A DNA stretch of 64,000 bases. Origin: MAG-121220-bin8 sp002700465 (lineage in GTDB: Bacteria > Bacteroidota > Bacteroidia > Flavobacteriales > Flavobacteriaceae). Each line of letters opens with the position of its first letter. The first letter of the stretch is position 1. The position numbers and the translations under genes are program-made. Positions 44,740 to 53,201 of this stretch are shown here, piece after piece. The notes beneath the pieces are model-generated. The model saw nothing but the letters and a program-made list of their open reading frames with translations. It searched no databases and was not told the DNA's origin. The stretch lies in assembly GCA_943789295.1 (NCBI GenBank), contig CALSTO010000001.1:248001-312000 (forward strand), in the 5' to 3' direction.

Positions 44740-45381
44740 TTACTGATTCCAATTACTTGGATTTTTTTTCCATTCCTTCAGGGTTTTAAACTCATCATCA
44801 TTTATGTATTTAATATCTAACGCTTGATCTAAAAGAAAATCATAAGAACTTAATGTATGAAGTTCAACATTTTTATTTTTAAAATTCTCATATGATACAT
44901 TAAATCCATAAGTGAAAATACTAATCATACCTTTAACTATTAATTCTTCTTCCCTTAGGGCATCGACAGCCATTAAACTGCTGTTACCAGTGCTAATCAA
45001 ATCCTCAATTACAACAACTTTTTGTGATTTTGAATATTGCCCTTCAATTTGATTTTTTCTTCCATGTTTTTTTGAATTTGGTCTTATATAAATAAATGGA
45101 AGATTCATCATGTCAGCGACTAGCATTCCAATCCCTATAGCTCCAGTGGCTACACCAGCTATAACATCAGGTTTTCCGTAAAGCTCTTCTATTTGTTTTA
45201 CGATTTGTTCTTTCACGAAAATTCTTATTTGTGGGTGCGAAAGAATTATTCTGTTATCACAATATATAGGAGATTTCCATCCACTAGCCCAAGTAAATGG
45301 ATTTTTTGAATTTAATTTTATTGCGTTAATTTGTAGAAGTAATTCAGCTGTTTTTTTTGCTGTATATTTATTTAAAACCAT
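44740..45381 (-). CDS. pyrE: Orotate phosphoribosyltransferase
   Basis: Makes OMP from orotate and PRPP in pyrimidine synthesis. The ATG at 45381 starts a 213-residue protein with MVLNKYTAKKTAELLLQ; the longer reading frame upstream would overlap the Nudix gene on the other strand and has no homology. The PRPP site is VVVIEDLISTGNSS, and RPNSKKHGRKNQIEG is the flexible catalytic loop. It is divergent from the Nudix gene by only 7 bp. A TACATTTG -7 element sits 4 bases before its ATG, so the transcript should be leaderless. Confidence 0.95.
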   Translation of the reverse strand: MVLNKYTAKKTAELLLQINAIKLNSKNPFTWASGWKSPIYCDNRIILSHPQIRIFVKEQIVKQIEELYGKPDVIAGVATGAIGIGMLVADMMNLPFIYIRPNSKKHGRKNQIEGQYSKSQKVVVIEDLISTGNSSLMAVDALREEELIVKGMISIFTYGFNVSYENFKNKNVELHTLSSYDFLLDQALDIKYINDDEFKTLKEWKKNPSNWNQ

Positions 45382-45385
45382 AAAA

Positions 45386-45393
45386 CAAATGTA
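45386..45393 (-). promoter_or_regulatory. -7 promoter element of pyrE across the Nudix start codon
   Basis: On the minus strand this is TACATTTG, an exact TAnnTTTG. It ends 4 bases before the pyrE ATG and overlaps the Nudix gene ATG (45389-45391) on the other strand. The transcription start would be at or within 1-2 bases of the pyrE ATG. No TTTG is seen at the ideal -33 distance. Confidence 0.45.
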
Positions 45394-45967
45394 TAAAGTT
45401 TTTGTTAATGAAAATGTAATATTATTAACTAGTGAAATTCCTTTTGGTTCTAAAATTAATTTATTTGATTTAAAAAAAATCTCTTTAAAAGAGATTATTT
45501 CTAATGTAAAAAAACACAAAAAAATTTTTTTATTTCATAAAAATTCTGAAAAATTAATTTCAAGTTTTAAAAAAAAAATTAAGGTAATTTCTGCTGGTGG
45601 TGGAATAGTTAAAAATAGTTTTGATGAAACTCTTTTTATTTACCGACGAAATAAATGGGATTTACCCAAAGGTAAAAAGGATAAGGGTGAAACCATTGAT
45701 TTAACAGCCTTAAGAGAAGTAAAAGAAGAAACTGGCATTGGTAATTTAAAAATTATTGATTTTAGAATGAAAACATATCATATTTTCAAAAAAAACAATG
45801 AATATTGTTTGAAAGAAACAACTTGGTATAATATGATATCTGATTTTGACGGAAAATTTATTCCTGAAATTAAAGAAGATATAACTAAGGTTGTATGGAA
45901 AAACGAAAGTAAAATACAAAAGATTAAAAATACTTTTCCAAATATAAAGTTGCTATTAAATATTTAG
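45389..45967 (+). CDS. Nudix hydrolase
   Basis: A 192-residue protein with a complete Nudix box: G-KKDKG-E-TIDLTAL-REVKEETGI matches GX5EX7REUXEEXGU near residue 95. An N-terminal extension of about 70 residues precedes the domain, with SAGGGIVKNS just before the box region. Substrate not determined; nucleoside diphosphate derivatives are usual. It is divergent from pyrE (7-bp gap) and its stop overlaps that of coaD by 4 bp. Confidence 0.9.
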   Translation: MYKVFVNENVILLTSEIPFGSKINLFDLKKISLKEIISNVKKHKKIFLFHKNSEKLISSFKKKIKVISAGGGIVKNSFDETLFIYRRNKWDLPKGKKDKGETIDLTALREVKEETGIGNLKIIDFRMKTYHIFKKNNEYCLKETTWYNMISDFDGKFIPEIKEDITKVVWKNESKIQKIKNTFPNIKLLLNI

Positions 45968-46419
45968 TCAATTTTAACTGATTTCGGCACCAAGAGTTTA
46001 TAATCTCCATTATTTACAATCAATTCTCTTACGATACCACTGCTTATAAATGATGTTTTAGCAGATGTCAATAAAAAAATCGTTTCAATTTTAGATAATT
46101 TTCTATTAGTCCTAGCTATTGCCTTTTCAAATTCAAAATCACCATTATTTCTTATTCCTCTAACTATAAAGTTTGCGCCAGTTTTTTTACAAAAATCTAT
46201 TGTTAAACCTTCGTAACTTTCAACTTTAATTTTAGATTCATTTTTAAAACACTCTTTGATAAATGAAACTCTTTGTTTTTCAGAAAACATTGTTTTTTTA
46301 TTGATATTTTTTCCAACACCAACAATAATTTCATCAAAAAGTAATAAACTTCTATTTAAAATATCTAAATGACCTAAAGTGAAGGGGTCAAATGATCCTG
46401 GAAATACAGCTTTTTTCAT
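45964..46419 (-). CDS. coaD: Pantetheine-phosphate adenylyltransferase
   Basis: Fourth step of coenzyme A synthesis. The 151-residue protein starts with MKKAVFPGSFDPFTLGHLDIL, the nucleotidyltransferase motif, and contains FIVRGIRNNGDFEFE and the C-terminal SFISSGIVREL. It lies 19 bases downstream of ddl on the same strand. The order ddl - coaD next to PASTA protein and rluD is common in flavobacteria. Confidence 0.95.
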   Translation of the reverse strand: MKKAVFPGSFDPFTLGHLDILNRSLLLFDEIIVGVGKNINKKTMFSEKQRVSFIKECFKNESKIKVESYEGLTIDFCKKTGANFIVRGIRNNGDFEFEKAIARTNRKLSKIETIFLLTSAKTSFISSGIVRELIVNNGDYKLLVPKSVKID

Positions 46420-46438
46420 AATAAGTAAATATATAAAT

Positions 46439-47413
46439 TTAAATAGTTGCTTGATTTATAATTTCATCACATAATTGAGTAATAGAAATTCCACTTGTTT
46501 GTGCTTGTTTAGGAAATATACTTTCGTTTGTCATTCCTGGAATTGAATTTATTTCTAAAAAATATGCAATATCATTAATAATAATAAACTCACTTCTAGT
46601 GAATCCTTTCATACCAAGTTTTTTATAAATTTTAATGGAAAGATTTGTAACTATTTGTTTTTGTTTTTCTGAAATATTTGCTGGTGTTATTTCTTTTGAA
46701 TTACCATTATATTTAGCATCATAGTCAAAAAAATCATTTTCTGTAATAATTTCAGTAATTCCAAAAACCTTAACTTTATTTTGATAGTTCATAACACCAA
46801 CTGAAACTTCAATACCATCAAGAAAAGATTCAATTAAAACTTCATCATCATAATCTAAAGCTTTGTTAATAGATTTTTTTAATTCATTTTCTTCATAAAC
46901 TTTAAATACTCCAAAACTACTACCAGACCTGTTGGCTTTTACAAAACAAGGTAAACCAACTTTTTGAATAATACTCTCAATTTTAAAATTTTCATTTTTA
47001 TTTATATGAAAGGAATTTGCAGTTGGTATGTTGTACTTTTCAAGAACAGATAAACAGTCTCTTTTGTTAAAAGTTAATGCAGATGTATAAGGATCACATC
47101 CGGTATAGGGAATATTTTTAAGCTCAAAATAGGATTGAATCAATCCGTTTTCACCTGGAGACCCATGAATAATTATAAATGCTATTTCTAATTTAATTTT
47201 GGTATTATTTGAAATTATTGAAAAATCTTCAAGATTTACATTAGACTTTTCATTTTTATCATTCAAATAAATCCAATTTTCTTTTTTAACTATGATTTTA
47301 TAGGGTTGGTATTTTAATCTATTAATATTTTCATATATAACTTCACCACTTTTCAATGATATTTCTTTTTCTGATGAAAAACCGCCCATTAAAACAGCTA
47401 CATTTTTTTTCAT
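46439..47413 (-). CDS. ddl: D-alanine-D-alanine ligase
   Basis: Makes the D-Ala-D-Ala dipeptide for peptidoglycan. The 324 residues begin VAVLMGGFSSEKEISLKSG, with the first substrate-binding HGSPGENGLIQ and the ATP-grasp loop KANRSGSSFGVFKV. The C-terminal LEINSIPGMTNESIFPKQA holds the Mg-binding glutamate and Asn. It is divergent from the PASTA gene over 77 bp and upstream of coaD. Confidence 0.95.
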   Translation of the reverse strand: MKKNVAVLMGGFSSEKEISLKSGEVIYENINRLKYQPYKIIVKKENWIYLNDKNEKSNVNLEDFSIISNNTKIKLEIAFIIIHGSPGENGLIQSYFELKNIPYTGCDPYTSALTFNKRDCLSVLEKYNIPTANSFHINKNENFKIESIIQKVGLPCFVKANRSGSSFGVFKVYEENELKKSINKALDYDDEVLIESFLDGIEVSVGVMNYQNKVKVFGITEIITENDFFDYDAKYNGNSKEITPANISEKQKQIVTNLSIKIYKKLGMKGFTRSEFIIINDIAYFLEINSIPGMTNESIFPKQAQTSGISITQLCDEIINQATI

Positions 47414-47490
47414 ATTAGCTAAAATATCATTTATTTTTTTTCAAATCGTATTAGTAAGCTTATTTTATATATTTGTCTCTTATATCGTAT

Positions 47491-48051
47491 ATGAATTTTA
47501 TTAAATATATATTTTCTAAATATTTTTTCAAACAGTTGTTTAAGGCTATTGTTTTAACTCTTTTTTCTGTTTTAATTCTCTATTTTTATTTAAATATTAC
47601 AACAAATCACAATAAATATATTAATGTTCCCGAACTACAAGGAGTTGATTTTAATAGGGCTATTGATGTTTTAGAAGAAAATGATCTTTCATACATAGTT
47701 TTAGATTCAGCTTTATATAATCCAGAATATCCAAAATTCTCTGTTTTAGAACAATTACCAAAATCAAATTCTCAAGTCAAGAAAAGCAGAAAGATTTACC
47801 TTACTTTAAATCCAAGCAATTACGGAAAAGTCTCAGTTCCTAATATTATACAAATTACTCAAAGAAGTGCTAATTCTTCTCTTTTAGCTTCAGGATTAGA
47901 AATTGGAGATATTACTTATGAAAATAATATTGGAAAAGATATGGTTTTAGAAATTTTGTTCAATGGTAATAAATTAAAAGTTGGAGATATGGTTCCTAAG
48001 AAATCAAAAATTGATTTAATTCTAGGAAATGGAATAATTGAAGAAAAATAG
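47491..48051 (+). CDS. PASTA-domain membrane protein
   Basis: A 186-residue protein from ATG 47491 (a TTG 18 bases earlier is less likely). One N-terminal transmembrane helix (AIVLTLFSVLILYFYLNI) anchors a periplasmic part with two to three PASTA repeats: YINVPELQGVDFNRAIDVLEEN and KVSVPNIIQITQRSANSSLLAS open two of them. PASTA domains bind peptidoglycan fragments. There is no kinase or penicillin-binding domain. The gene is between ddl and rluD, and its stop is 2 bases before the rluD start. Confidence 0.87.
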   Translation: MNFIKYIFSKYFFKQLFKAIVLTLFSVLILYFYLNITTNHNKYINVPELQGVDFNRAIDVLEENDLSYIVLDSALYNPEYPKFSVLEQLPKSNSQVKKSRKIYLTLNPSNYGKVSVPNIIQITQRSANSSLLASGLEIGDITYENNIGKDMVLEILFNGNKLKVGDMVPKKSKIDLILGNGIIEEK

Positions 48052-48053
48052 AC

Positions 48054-49064
48054 ATGGAGGTAAGTGATAATATAGAGAGTGAGTTATTTGAACATTTTCA
48101 ATTTAAAGCAGATAAAGGACAAGAACCATTACGGGTTGATAAGTATTTAATGAATAGAATTGAAAATTCCTCAAGGAACAAAATTCAGATTGCTGCAAAA
48201 AACGGATCCATATTTATTAATGAGCAAATTGTAAAATCAAATCACAAAGTAAAACCTGGAGATTTAGTCAAGGTAATGTTTACCCATCCACCTTATGAAA
48301 ACCTTTTAGTTGGCGAAAAAATGTCACTTGAAATTATTCATGAGGACAAAAATCTTTTAGTTGTTAATAAACCGGCTGGCCTTGTAGTTCACCCTGGGCA
48401 CGGAAATTACAGTGGAACACTACTCAACGGATTGATCCACCACTTTAACAATCTACCTCAAAATAAGGATGGTAGACCGGGTCTTGTACATAGAATTGAT
48501 AAAGATACTAGTGGACTTTTAGTAGTAGCTAAAGATGAAAAATCTATGACTAATTTAGCTAAGCAGTTTTTTTTAAAAACCTCCAAAAGAAAATATCACG
48601 CACTTGTTTGGGGAATCTTAAAAGATGAAAAAGGAACAATTAATGAGAGATTAGCTAGAGATCCTAAGAATCGTTTAATAATGAGTGTTCCTGAAGATAA
48701 TGAAAACGGTAAAAGTGCAATTACTCATTATAAAGTCATTGAAAGATTTAATTATGTCACTCTAATTGAGTGTCAATTAGAAACTGGAAGAACTCATCAG
48801 ATAAGAGCCCACATGAAACATATTGGTCATCCGATTTTTAATGATGGTCGATATGGTGGTGATAAAATACTAAAGGGTACTATTTTTAATAAATACAAAC
48901 AGTTTGTTTTAAATAGTTTTAAATTAATTCCAAGACAAGCTCTACATGCTAAGTCTTTGGGGTTTGTTCATCCAGTTTCTAAAAAAGAATTAAATTTTGA
49001 ATGTAATCTTCCTGATGATTTTGAACAGTGTTTAGAAAAATGGAGGAATTATTCCAGTTTGTAA
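48054..49064 (+). CDS. rluD: 23S rRNA pseudouridine synthase, RluD/RluA family
   Basis: A 336-residue pseudouridine synthase. An N-terminal S4 RNA-binding domain (LRVDKYLMNRIENSSRNKIQ) is followed by the catalytic domain with HRIDKDTSGLLVVAK, in which the aspartate is the nucleophile, and the conserved QLETGRTHQIRAHM. In the RluA family the RluD type modifies three sites in helix 69; this is the usual annotation for a protein of this length with an S4 domain. It follows the PASTA gene by 2 bases and precedes yaaA. Confidence 0.9.
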   Translation: MEVSDNIESELFEHFQFKADKGQEPLRVDKYLMNRIENSSRNKIQIAAKNGSIFINEQIVKSNHKVKPGDLVKVMFTHPPYENLLVGEKMSLEIIHEDKNLLVVNKPAGLVVHPGHGNYSGTLLNGLIHHFNNLPQNKDGRPGLVHRIDKDTSGLLVVAKDEKSMTNLAKQFFLKTSKRKYHALVWGILKDEKGTINERLARDPKNRLIMSVPEDNENGKSAITHYKVIERFNYVTLIECQLETGRTHQIRAHMKHIGHPIFNDGRYGGDKILKGTIFNKYKQFVLNSFKLIPRQALHAKSLGFVHPVSKKELNFECNLPDDFEQCLEKWRNYSSL

Positions 49065-49099
49065 TAAATTTTATTAATTTACATTTAAGTTTTTTATTT

Positions 49100-49861
49100 A
49101 TGAAAATTATTATTTCACCTGCAAAGTCACTAAATTTTGATAAAAGTTTACCGACATTAGATTTTTCATTTCCAGAATTTTTGAATGAATCAAAATCGAT
49201 AAATGATGTTTTAAAAACAAAAAACCCAAAACATTTGAAAGATTTAATGAAAATTTCAGATAAAATAGCTGAATTAAATTGGAATCGAAATTTAAATTTT
49301 GAAACCCCATTTAATTCCAATAATGCTAGACCTGCATTGTTTACTTTTGATGGAGATGTTTACTCTGGAATCGATTCATTTACTTTAAGTGAAACTAAAA
49401 TCAAAAAAGCTCAAGCTTCATTAAGAATATTATCTGGATTATACGGTTTACTTAAGCCTTTAGACTTAATGCAAGCTTACAGATTAGAAATGGGAACAAA
49501 ACTAGTTGTAGGTAGCTCTAAAAATCTTTACGAATTTTGGAATAATAAAATTACTAATAGTTTAAATAGCGAATTGGATATAAATGAACTGTTTATAAAT
49601 TTAGCTAGTAATGAATATTCAGCTGTTATTAATAAAGATTTGTTGAAAGTGGGTATGATTTCCCCAGTTTTTAAAGATTTTAAAAACGGAAAATTTAAAA
49701 TAATTTCATTTTATGCAAAAAAAGCTAGAGGAATGATGACAAGATTTCTTTTAGATAATGATATTGAATCAGCTGATGATTTAAAGCAATTTGATTATGG
49801 CGGTTATTCATTCAGTTCTGAGCAAAGCGAAATTTCTAAAGAATTAGTGTTTACTAGATGA
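49100..49861 (+). CDS. yaaA: Peroxide stress protein YaaA
   Basis: A 253-residue protein of the YaaA/DUF328 family, which reduces free intracellular iron during peroxide stress in E. coli. The ATG at 49100 starts the conserved MKIIISPAKSLNFD; the longer frame upstream lies in rluD and its 3' gap. LSGLYGLLKPLDLMQAYRLEMGTKL and the C-terminal KKARGMMTRFLL are family landmarks. It overlaps the 3' end of trpA by 18 bp. Confidence 0.93.
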   Translation: MKIIISPAKSLNFDKSLPTLDFSFPEFLNESKSINDVLKTKNPKHLKDLMKISDKIAELNWNRNLNFETPFNSNNARPALFTFDGDVYSGIDSFTLSETKIKKAQASLRILSGLYGLLKPLDLMQAYRLEMGTKLVVGSSKNLYEFWNNKITNSLNSELDINELFINLASNEYSAVINKDLLKVGMISPVFKDFKNGKFKIISFYAKKARGMMTRFLLDNDIESADDLKQFDYGGYSFSSEQSEISKELVFTR

Positions 49862-50626
49862 TTTTCCTCTAACTGAATTTATAAATTCAGCAATATTCTC
49901 CTTATTGTTATTATTTAAAAACTTTATAAATGCTGATCCTATTATAGCACCTCCACTATTTCTTGTAGCGTCAAGAAAAGTTTTATTATTGCTAATTCCA
50001 AACCCAATTAATAATTTGGATTTTAAACCCATAGAATTAATTCTTTTAAAATAATTTTTTTGATTTTCGTTGAAAGAATTTACTGCTCCGGTAATACTAA
50101 AACTACTAACCATATATATGAACCCTTTTGAAACCCTATCAATAAAACGTATTCTTTCATTACTCGTTTGAGGAGTTATTAAAAACATATTTAATAAATC
50201 GTATTTATCAAATACGGATTTATATTCTTTTTCGTATACCTCTACAGGTAAATCAGGTATTATTAATCCATCAATTCCAACAGATTTACAATTTTTACAA
50301 AAATCTTCTACTCCAAATTGTAATATCGGATTGAAATAACCCATTATTATTAGAGGAACATTTGTCTTTTTTCTAATACCTTTTAACTGTTCAAAAAGTT
50401 TAATTGAATTCATTCCATTATTTAATGCTGTTGTAGAACTTTCTTGAATAGTTGGACCGTCGGCTAATGGATCACTAAAAGGAAGACCAATTTCAATCAT
50501 GTCAACATCACACTTGCTTAGTTCAGTAATTATTTCTTCTGTATCATTGATGTTGGGGTATCCTGCAGTAAAATATATTGATAAAATATCTTTTTTTTCT
50601 TCTAAAACTTTATTTATTCTGTTCAT
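49844..50626 (-). CDS. trpA: Tryptophan synthase alpha chain
   Basis: Cleaves indole-3-glycerol phosphate to give indole. The 260 residues include DMIEIGLPFSDPLADGPTIQ, which carries the catalytic Glu and Asp, and FIYMVSSFSITGA. It is the last gene of the trp operon, 2 bases downstream of trpB. Its 3' end overlaps the converging yaaA gene by 18 bp, so no hairpin terminator for the operon is visible. Confidence 0.96.
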   Translation of the reverse strand: MNRINKVLEEKKDILSIYFTAGYPNINDTEEIITELSKCDVDMIEIGLPFSDPLADGPTIQESSTTALNNGMNSIKLFEQLKGIRKKTNVPLIIMGYFNPILQFGVEDFCKNCKSVGIDGLIIPDLPVEVYEKEYKSVFDKYDLLNMFLITPQTSNERIRFIDRVSKGFIYMVSSFSITGAVNSFNENQKNYFKRINSMGLKSKLLIGFGISNNKTFLDATRNSGGAIIGSAFIKFLNNNNKENIAEFINSVRGKSSSKH

Positions 50627-50628
50627 TA

Positions 50629-51816
50629 TTATAATTTGAAATAATCAATATAAGTATCTAAATCTTTATCTCCTCTTCCAGAGCAATTAAAAACTAAAAT
50701 ATCATTTTTTTTAAATTCTTTTTTGTCTAAAACAGCAAATGCATGTGATGTTTCTATTGCAGGAATAATTCCTTCAAGTCTAGATAAGTTTAGCCCCCAG
50801 TCCATAGCTTCAGCATCATCAATTGAGTAAAATTCACCTCTTTTAGATTTATATAAATTTGCATGCATTGGACCAATTCCCGGGTAATCTAAACCAGCAG
50901 AAATAGAGTAAGGTTCTGTAATTTGTCCATCCTTAGATTGCATGAGTAATGTTTTTGATCCGTGTATTATTCCTTGTTTTCCTAATATTGAAGTTGCTGC
51001 ACTTTTTCCAGATTTAATTCCTTTTCCTGCTGCCTCTATGCAAATGATTTTAACATTATTATTATCTAAATAAGGGTAAAACAGACCTGCAGCATTACTT
51101 CCTCCTCCAACACAAGCTATTACGTAGTTTGGATCTTTTGTGCCTTCCAATGTTTCTAATTGATTCATGACTTCATTACCAATTACTGATTGAAATTTAG
51201 CAACCATATCAGGATAGGGATGAGGACCAACAACTGAGCCTATTATGTAATGCGTATCAATTGGATTATTTATCCAATCCCTAATTGCTTCATTAGTTGC
51301 ATCTTTCAGAGTTTTACTCCCTGAAGTTGCAGGTCTGACTTCCGCACCTAGCATTTTCATTCTAGCAACATTTGGAGCTTGTCTGCTTATATCAATTTCA
51401 CCCATATAAATTATACATTCTATTCCCATTAACGCACAAACAGTAGCTGTAGCTACGCCATGTTGACCGGCACCTGTCTCTGCAATAATTCTTGTCTTGC
51501 CCAATTTTTTAGCTAATAAAATTTGACCAATTGTATTATTAATTTTATGTGCACCAGTGTGGCATAAATCTTCTCTTTTAAGATATATTTTGGTATTATA
51601 TTTTTCTGAAAGTCTGCTTGCAAAATATAAAGGAGTAGGTCTACCAACATAATCTTTTAAAAGTTCATCAAACTCTTTCTTAAAACTAGTCTCTGAACAT
51701 ATTTTTATGTATTTTGATCTTAACTCTTCAATATTGGAATACATCATTTCTGGAATGTATGCGCCGCCAAATTCTCCGTAATATCCTTTGTTATCAACGT
51801 TATAAGTACTGTTCAT
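50629..51816 (-). CDS. trpB: Tryptophan synthase beta chain
   Basis: Condenses indole with serine. 395 residues, standard length. The PLP lysine is in HTGAHKINNTIGQ, and AETGAGQHGVATA and GGGSNAAGLFYPY (phosphate-binding) are as expected. It is 3 bases downstream of trpF and 2 bases upstream of trpA, so the two subunits are made together. It starts with ATG at 51816. Confidence 0.97.
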   Translation of the reverse strand: MNSTYNVDNKGYYGEFGGAYIPEMMYSNIEELRSKYIKICSETSFKKEFDELLKDYVGRPTPLYFASRLSEKYNTKIYLKREDLCHTGAHKINNTIGQILLAKKLGKTRIIAETGAGQHGVATATVCALMGIECIIYMGEIDISRQAPNVARMKMLGAEVRPATSGSKTLKDATNEAIRDWINNPIDTHYIIGSVVGPHPYPDMVAKFQSVIGNEVMNQLETLEGTKDPNYVIACVGGGSNAAGLFYPYLDNNNVKIICIEAAGKGIKSGKSAATSILGKQGIIHGSKTLLMQSKDGQITEPYSISAGLDYPGIGPMHANLYKSKRGEFYSIDDAEAMDWGLNLSRLEGIIPAIETSHAFAVLDKKEFKKNDILVFNCSGRGDKDLDTYIDYFKL

Positions 51817-51819
51817 TAT

Positions 51820-52422
51820 TTAAATTTTATCAATTAATGATTTTATTTTATCTCTGTCTTTTTTTAAATTAGGAAATTCAAACTTGCTGTTTATATCTAT
51901 TCCGATAATTGGATAAATTTTTCTAATTTTTTTAATCTCTTCGATATCATTCTCACTTATCCCTCCACTCAAAAAAAAGTATTTTTTTGAATTGTAATTT
52001 TTTAATATTTCCCAATTAAATTTTTTTCCACTTCCTCCGTGAAGATTAGTTTTTGTGTCAAACAAATAATAATCTGAAACATTTTCAAATTTTTTCACTT
52101 TATCAAAATTAAAAGTATCATCAATTTTAAACACCTTTATTACTTTACAAATTGATTTTATTGATAAACAATATCTGACATCTTCTTCTCCGTGAAGCTG
52201 AACATAATCAAGTTTGTATTTTTTTATATTATCAATTACTTCATTTATTTCCTGATTCACAAAAACACCAACTCTATTTATTTTATCATTTAATATTAAT
52301 TTTGATTCATTAAAAAATCTTTTTGATTTCTTGTAAAAAATAAAACCCATAAAATCAGGCTTTAAGCTTTCAATTTCACTAATATTTTCTGAGAATTTCA
52401 TCCCACAAACTTTTAATTTCAT
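51820..52422 (-). CDS. trpF: Phosphoribosylanthranilate isomerase
   Basis: Amadori isomerase, the third step of the pathway. The 200-residue TIM barrel starts KLKVCGMKFSENI, with the catalytic cysteine in VCGMK, and later has YVQLHGEED and the phosphate loop FFLSGGISENDI. It is a separate gene from trpC here. Its ATG overlaps the trpC stop by 4 bases (ATGA), which suggests translational coupling. Confidence 0.95.
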   Translation of the reverse strand: MKLKVCGMKFSENISEIESLKPDFMGFIFYKKSKRFFNESKLILNDKINRVGVFVNQEINEVIDNIKKYKLDYVQLHGEEDVRYCLSIKSICKVIKVFKIDDTFNFDKVKKFENVSDYYLFDTKTNLHGGSGKKFNWEILKNYNSKKYFFLSGGISENDIEEIKKIRKIYPIIGIDINSKFEFPNLKKDRDKIKSLIDKI

Positions 52423-53201
52423 ATTATGTTTTGAATTAGATTTAAAACTTCTTTTCCTGGGTTATTGTTTTTCATAAATAATTCTCCGATTAAAAAACCT
52501 TTAAATCCATATTTTCTAAGTTTTATTATTTCATTATAATTTGAAATTCCACTTTCTGAGATTTTTGTAAACTTTTTAGGAATCATATTAGATAATTTTA
52601 TACTTGTATTAATATCAACTTCAAAAGTTTTTAAATTCCTATTATTAACTCCAATGATATCAATAGTGTTTGTTAAACATTTTTTTAATTCATTTTCATC
52701 ATGTATTTCAATTAATACCTCAAGTCCAATTTCTTTTGCTAATGAGCTAAAGCTCTTTATTTGATCTTTTTCAAGACATGCTGCAATCAACAGTATAACA
52801 TCTGCACCATTTGCCTTAGCTTCGATTATTTGATATTCATCAATAATAAATTCTTTTCTTAGAATAGGAATATTTGTTAATTTTCTAGCATTTCTCAAGT
52901 CATTTAAACTTCCTCCAAAATAATCTTTGTCAGTTAACACAGAAATTCCGCAAACATTCACATTATTATAACCAGTAATTATTTCATTAATTGAAATAGA
53001 ATCGTTTATAATTGACTTTGAAGGGGATTTTCTTTTATGTTCAGCAATAATTCCATGTGAACTATTTTTTAATCTTTCAACTAAAGAAATTGATTTTCTT
53101 TCAAAATTTGGAAGTTTTTTTAATTCTTCAATTGAAATTGTTTTTTTGACAATTTCTAACTCATTTTTTTTGGTTTCTATTATTTTTTCTAGAATAGTCA
53201 T
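52419..53201 (-). CDS. trpC: Indole-3-glycerol-phosphate synthase
   Basis: The 260-residue TIM barrel closes the indole ring. The motif IIAEHKRKSPSKSII carries the catalytic lysine, ILRKEFIIDEYQIIEAKANGAD follows, and IGVNNRNLKTFEVD and ESGISNYNEI complete the site. It shares one base with the trpD stop and four with the trpF start, so the trp genes are packed with no gaps. Confidence 0.96.
   Translation of the reverse strand: MTILEKIIETKKNELEIVKKTISIEELKKLPNFERKSISLVERLKNSSHGIIAEHKRKSPSKSIINDSISINEIITGYNNVNVCGISVLTDKDYFGGSLNDLRNARKLTNIPILRKEFIIDEYQIIEAKANGADVILLIAACLEKDQIKSFSSLAKEIGLEVLIEIHDENELKKCLTNTIDIIGVNNRNLKTFEVDINTSIKLSNMIPKKFTKISESGISNYNEIIKLRKYGFKGFLIGELFMKNNNPGKEVLNLIQNII

Noticed and set aside
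45382..45519. N-terminal extension of pyrE
   Set aside because: It lies over the Nudix gene on the opposite strand, is hydrophobic low-complexity, and PyrE family members begin near the ATG at 45381.
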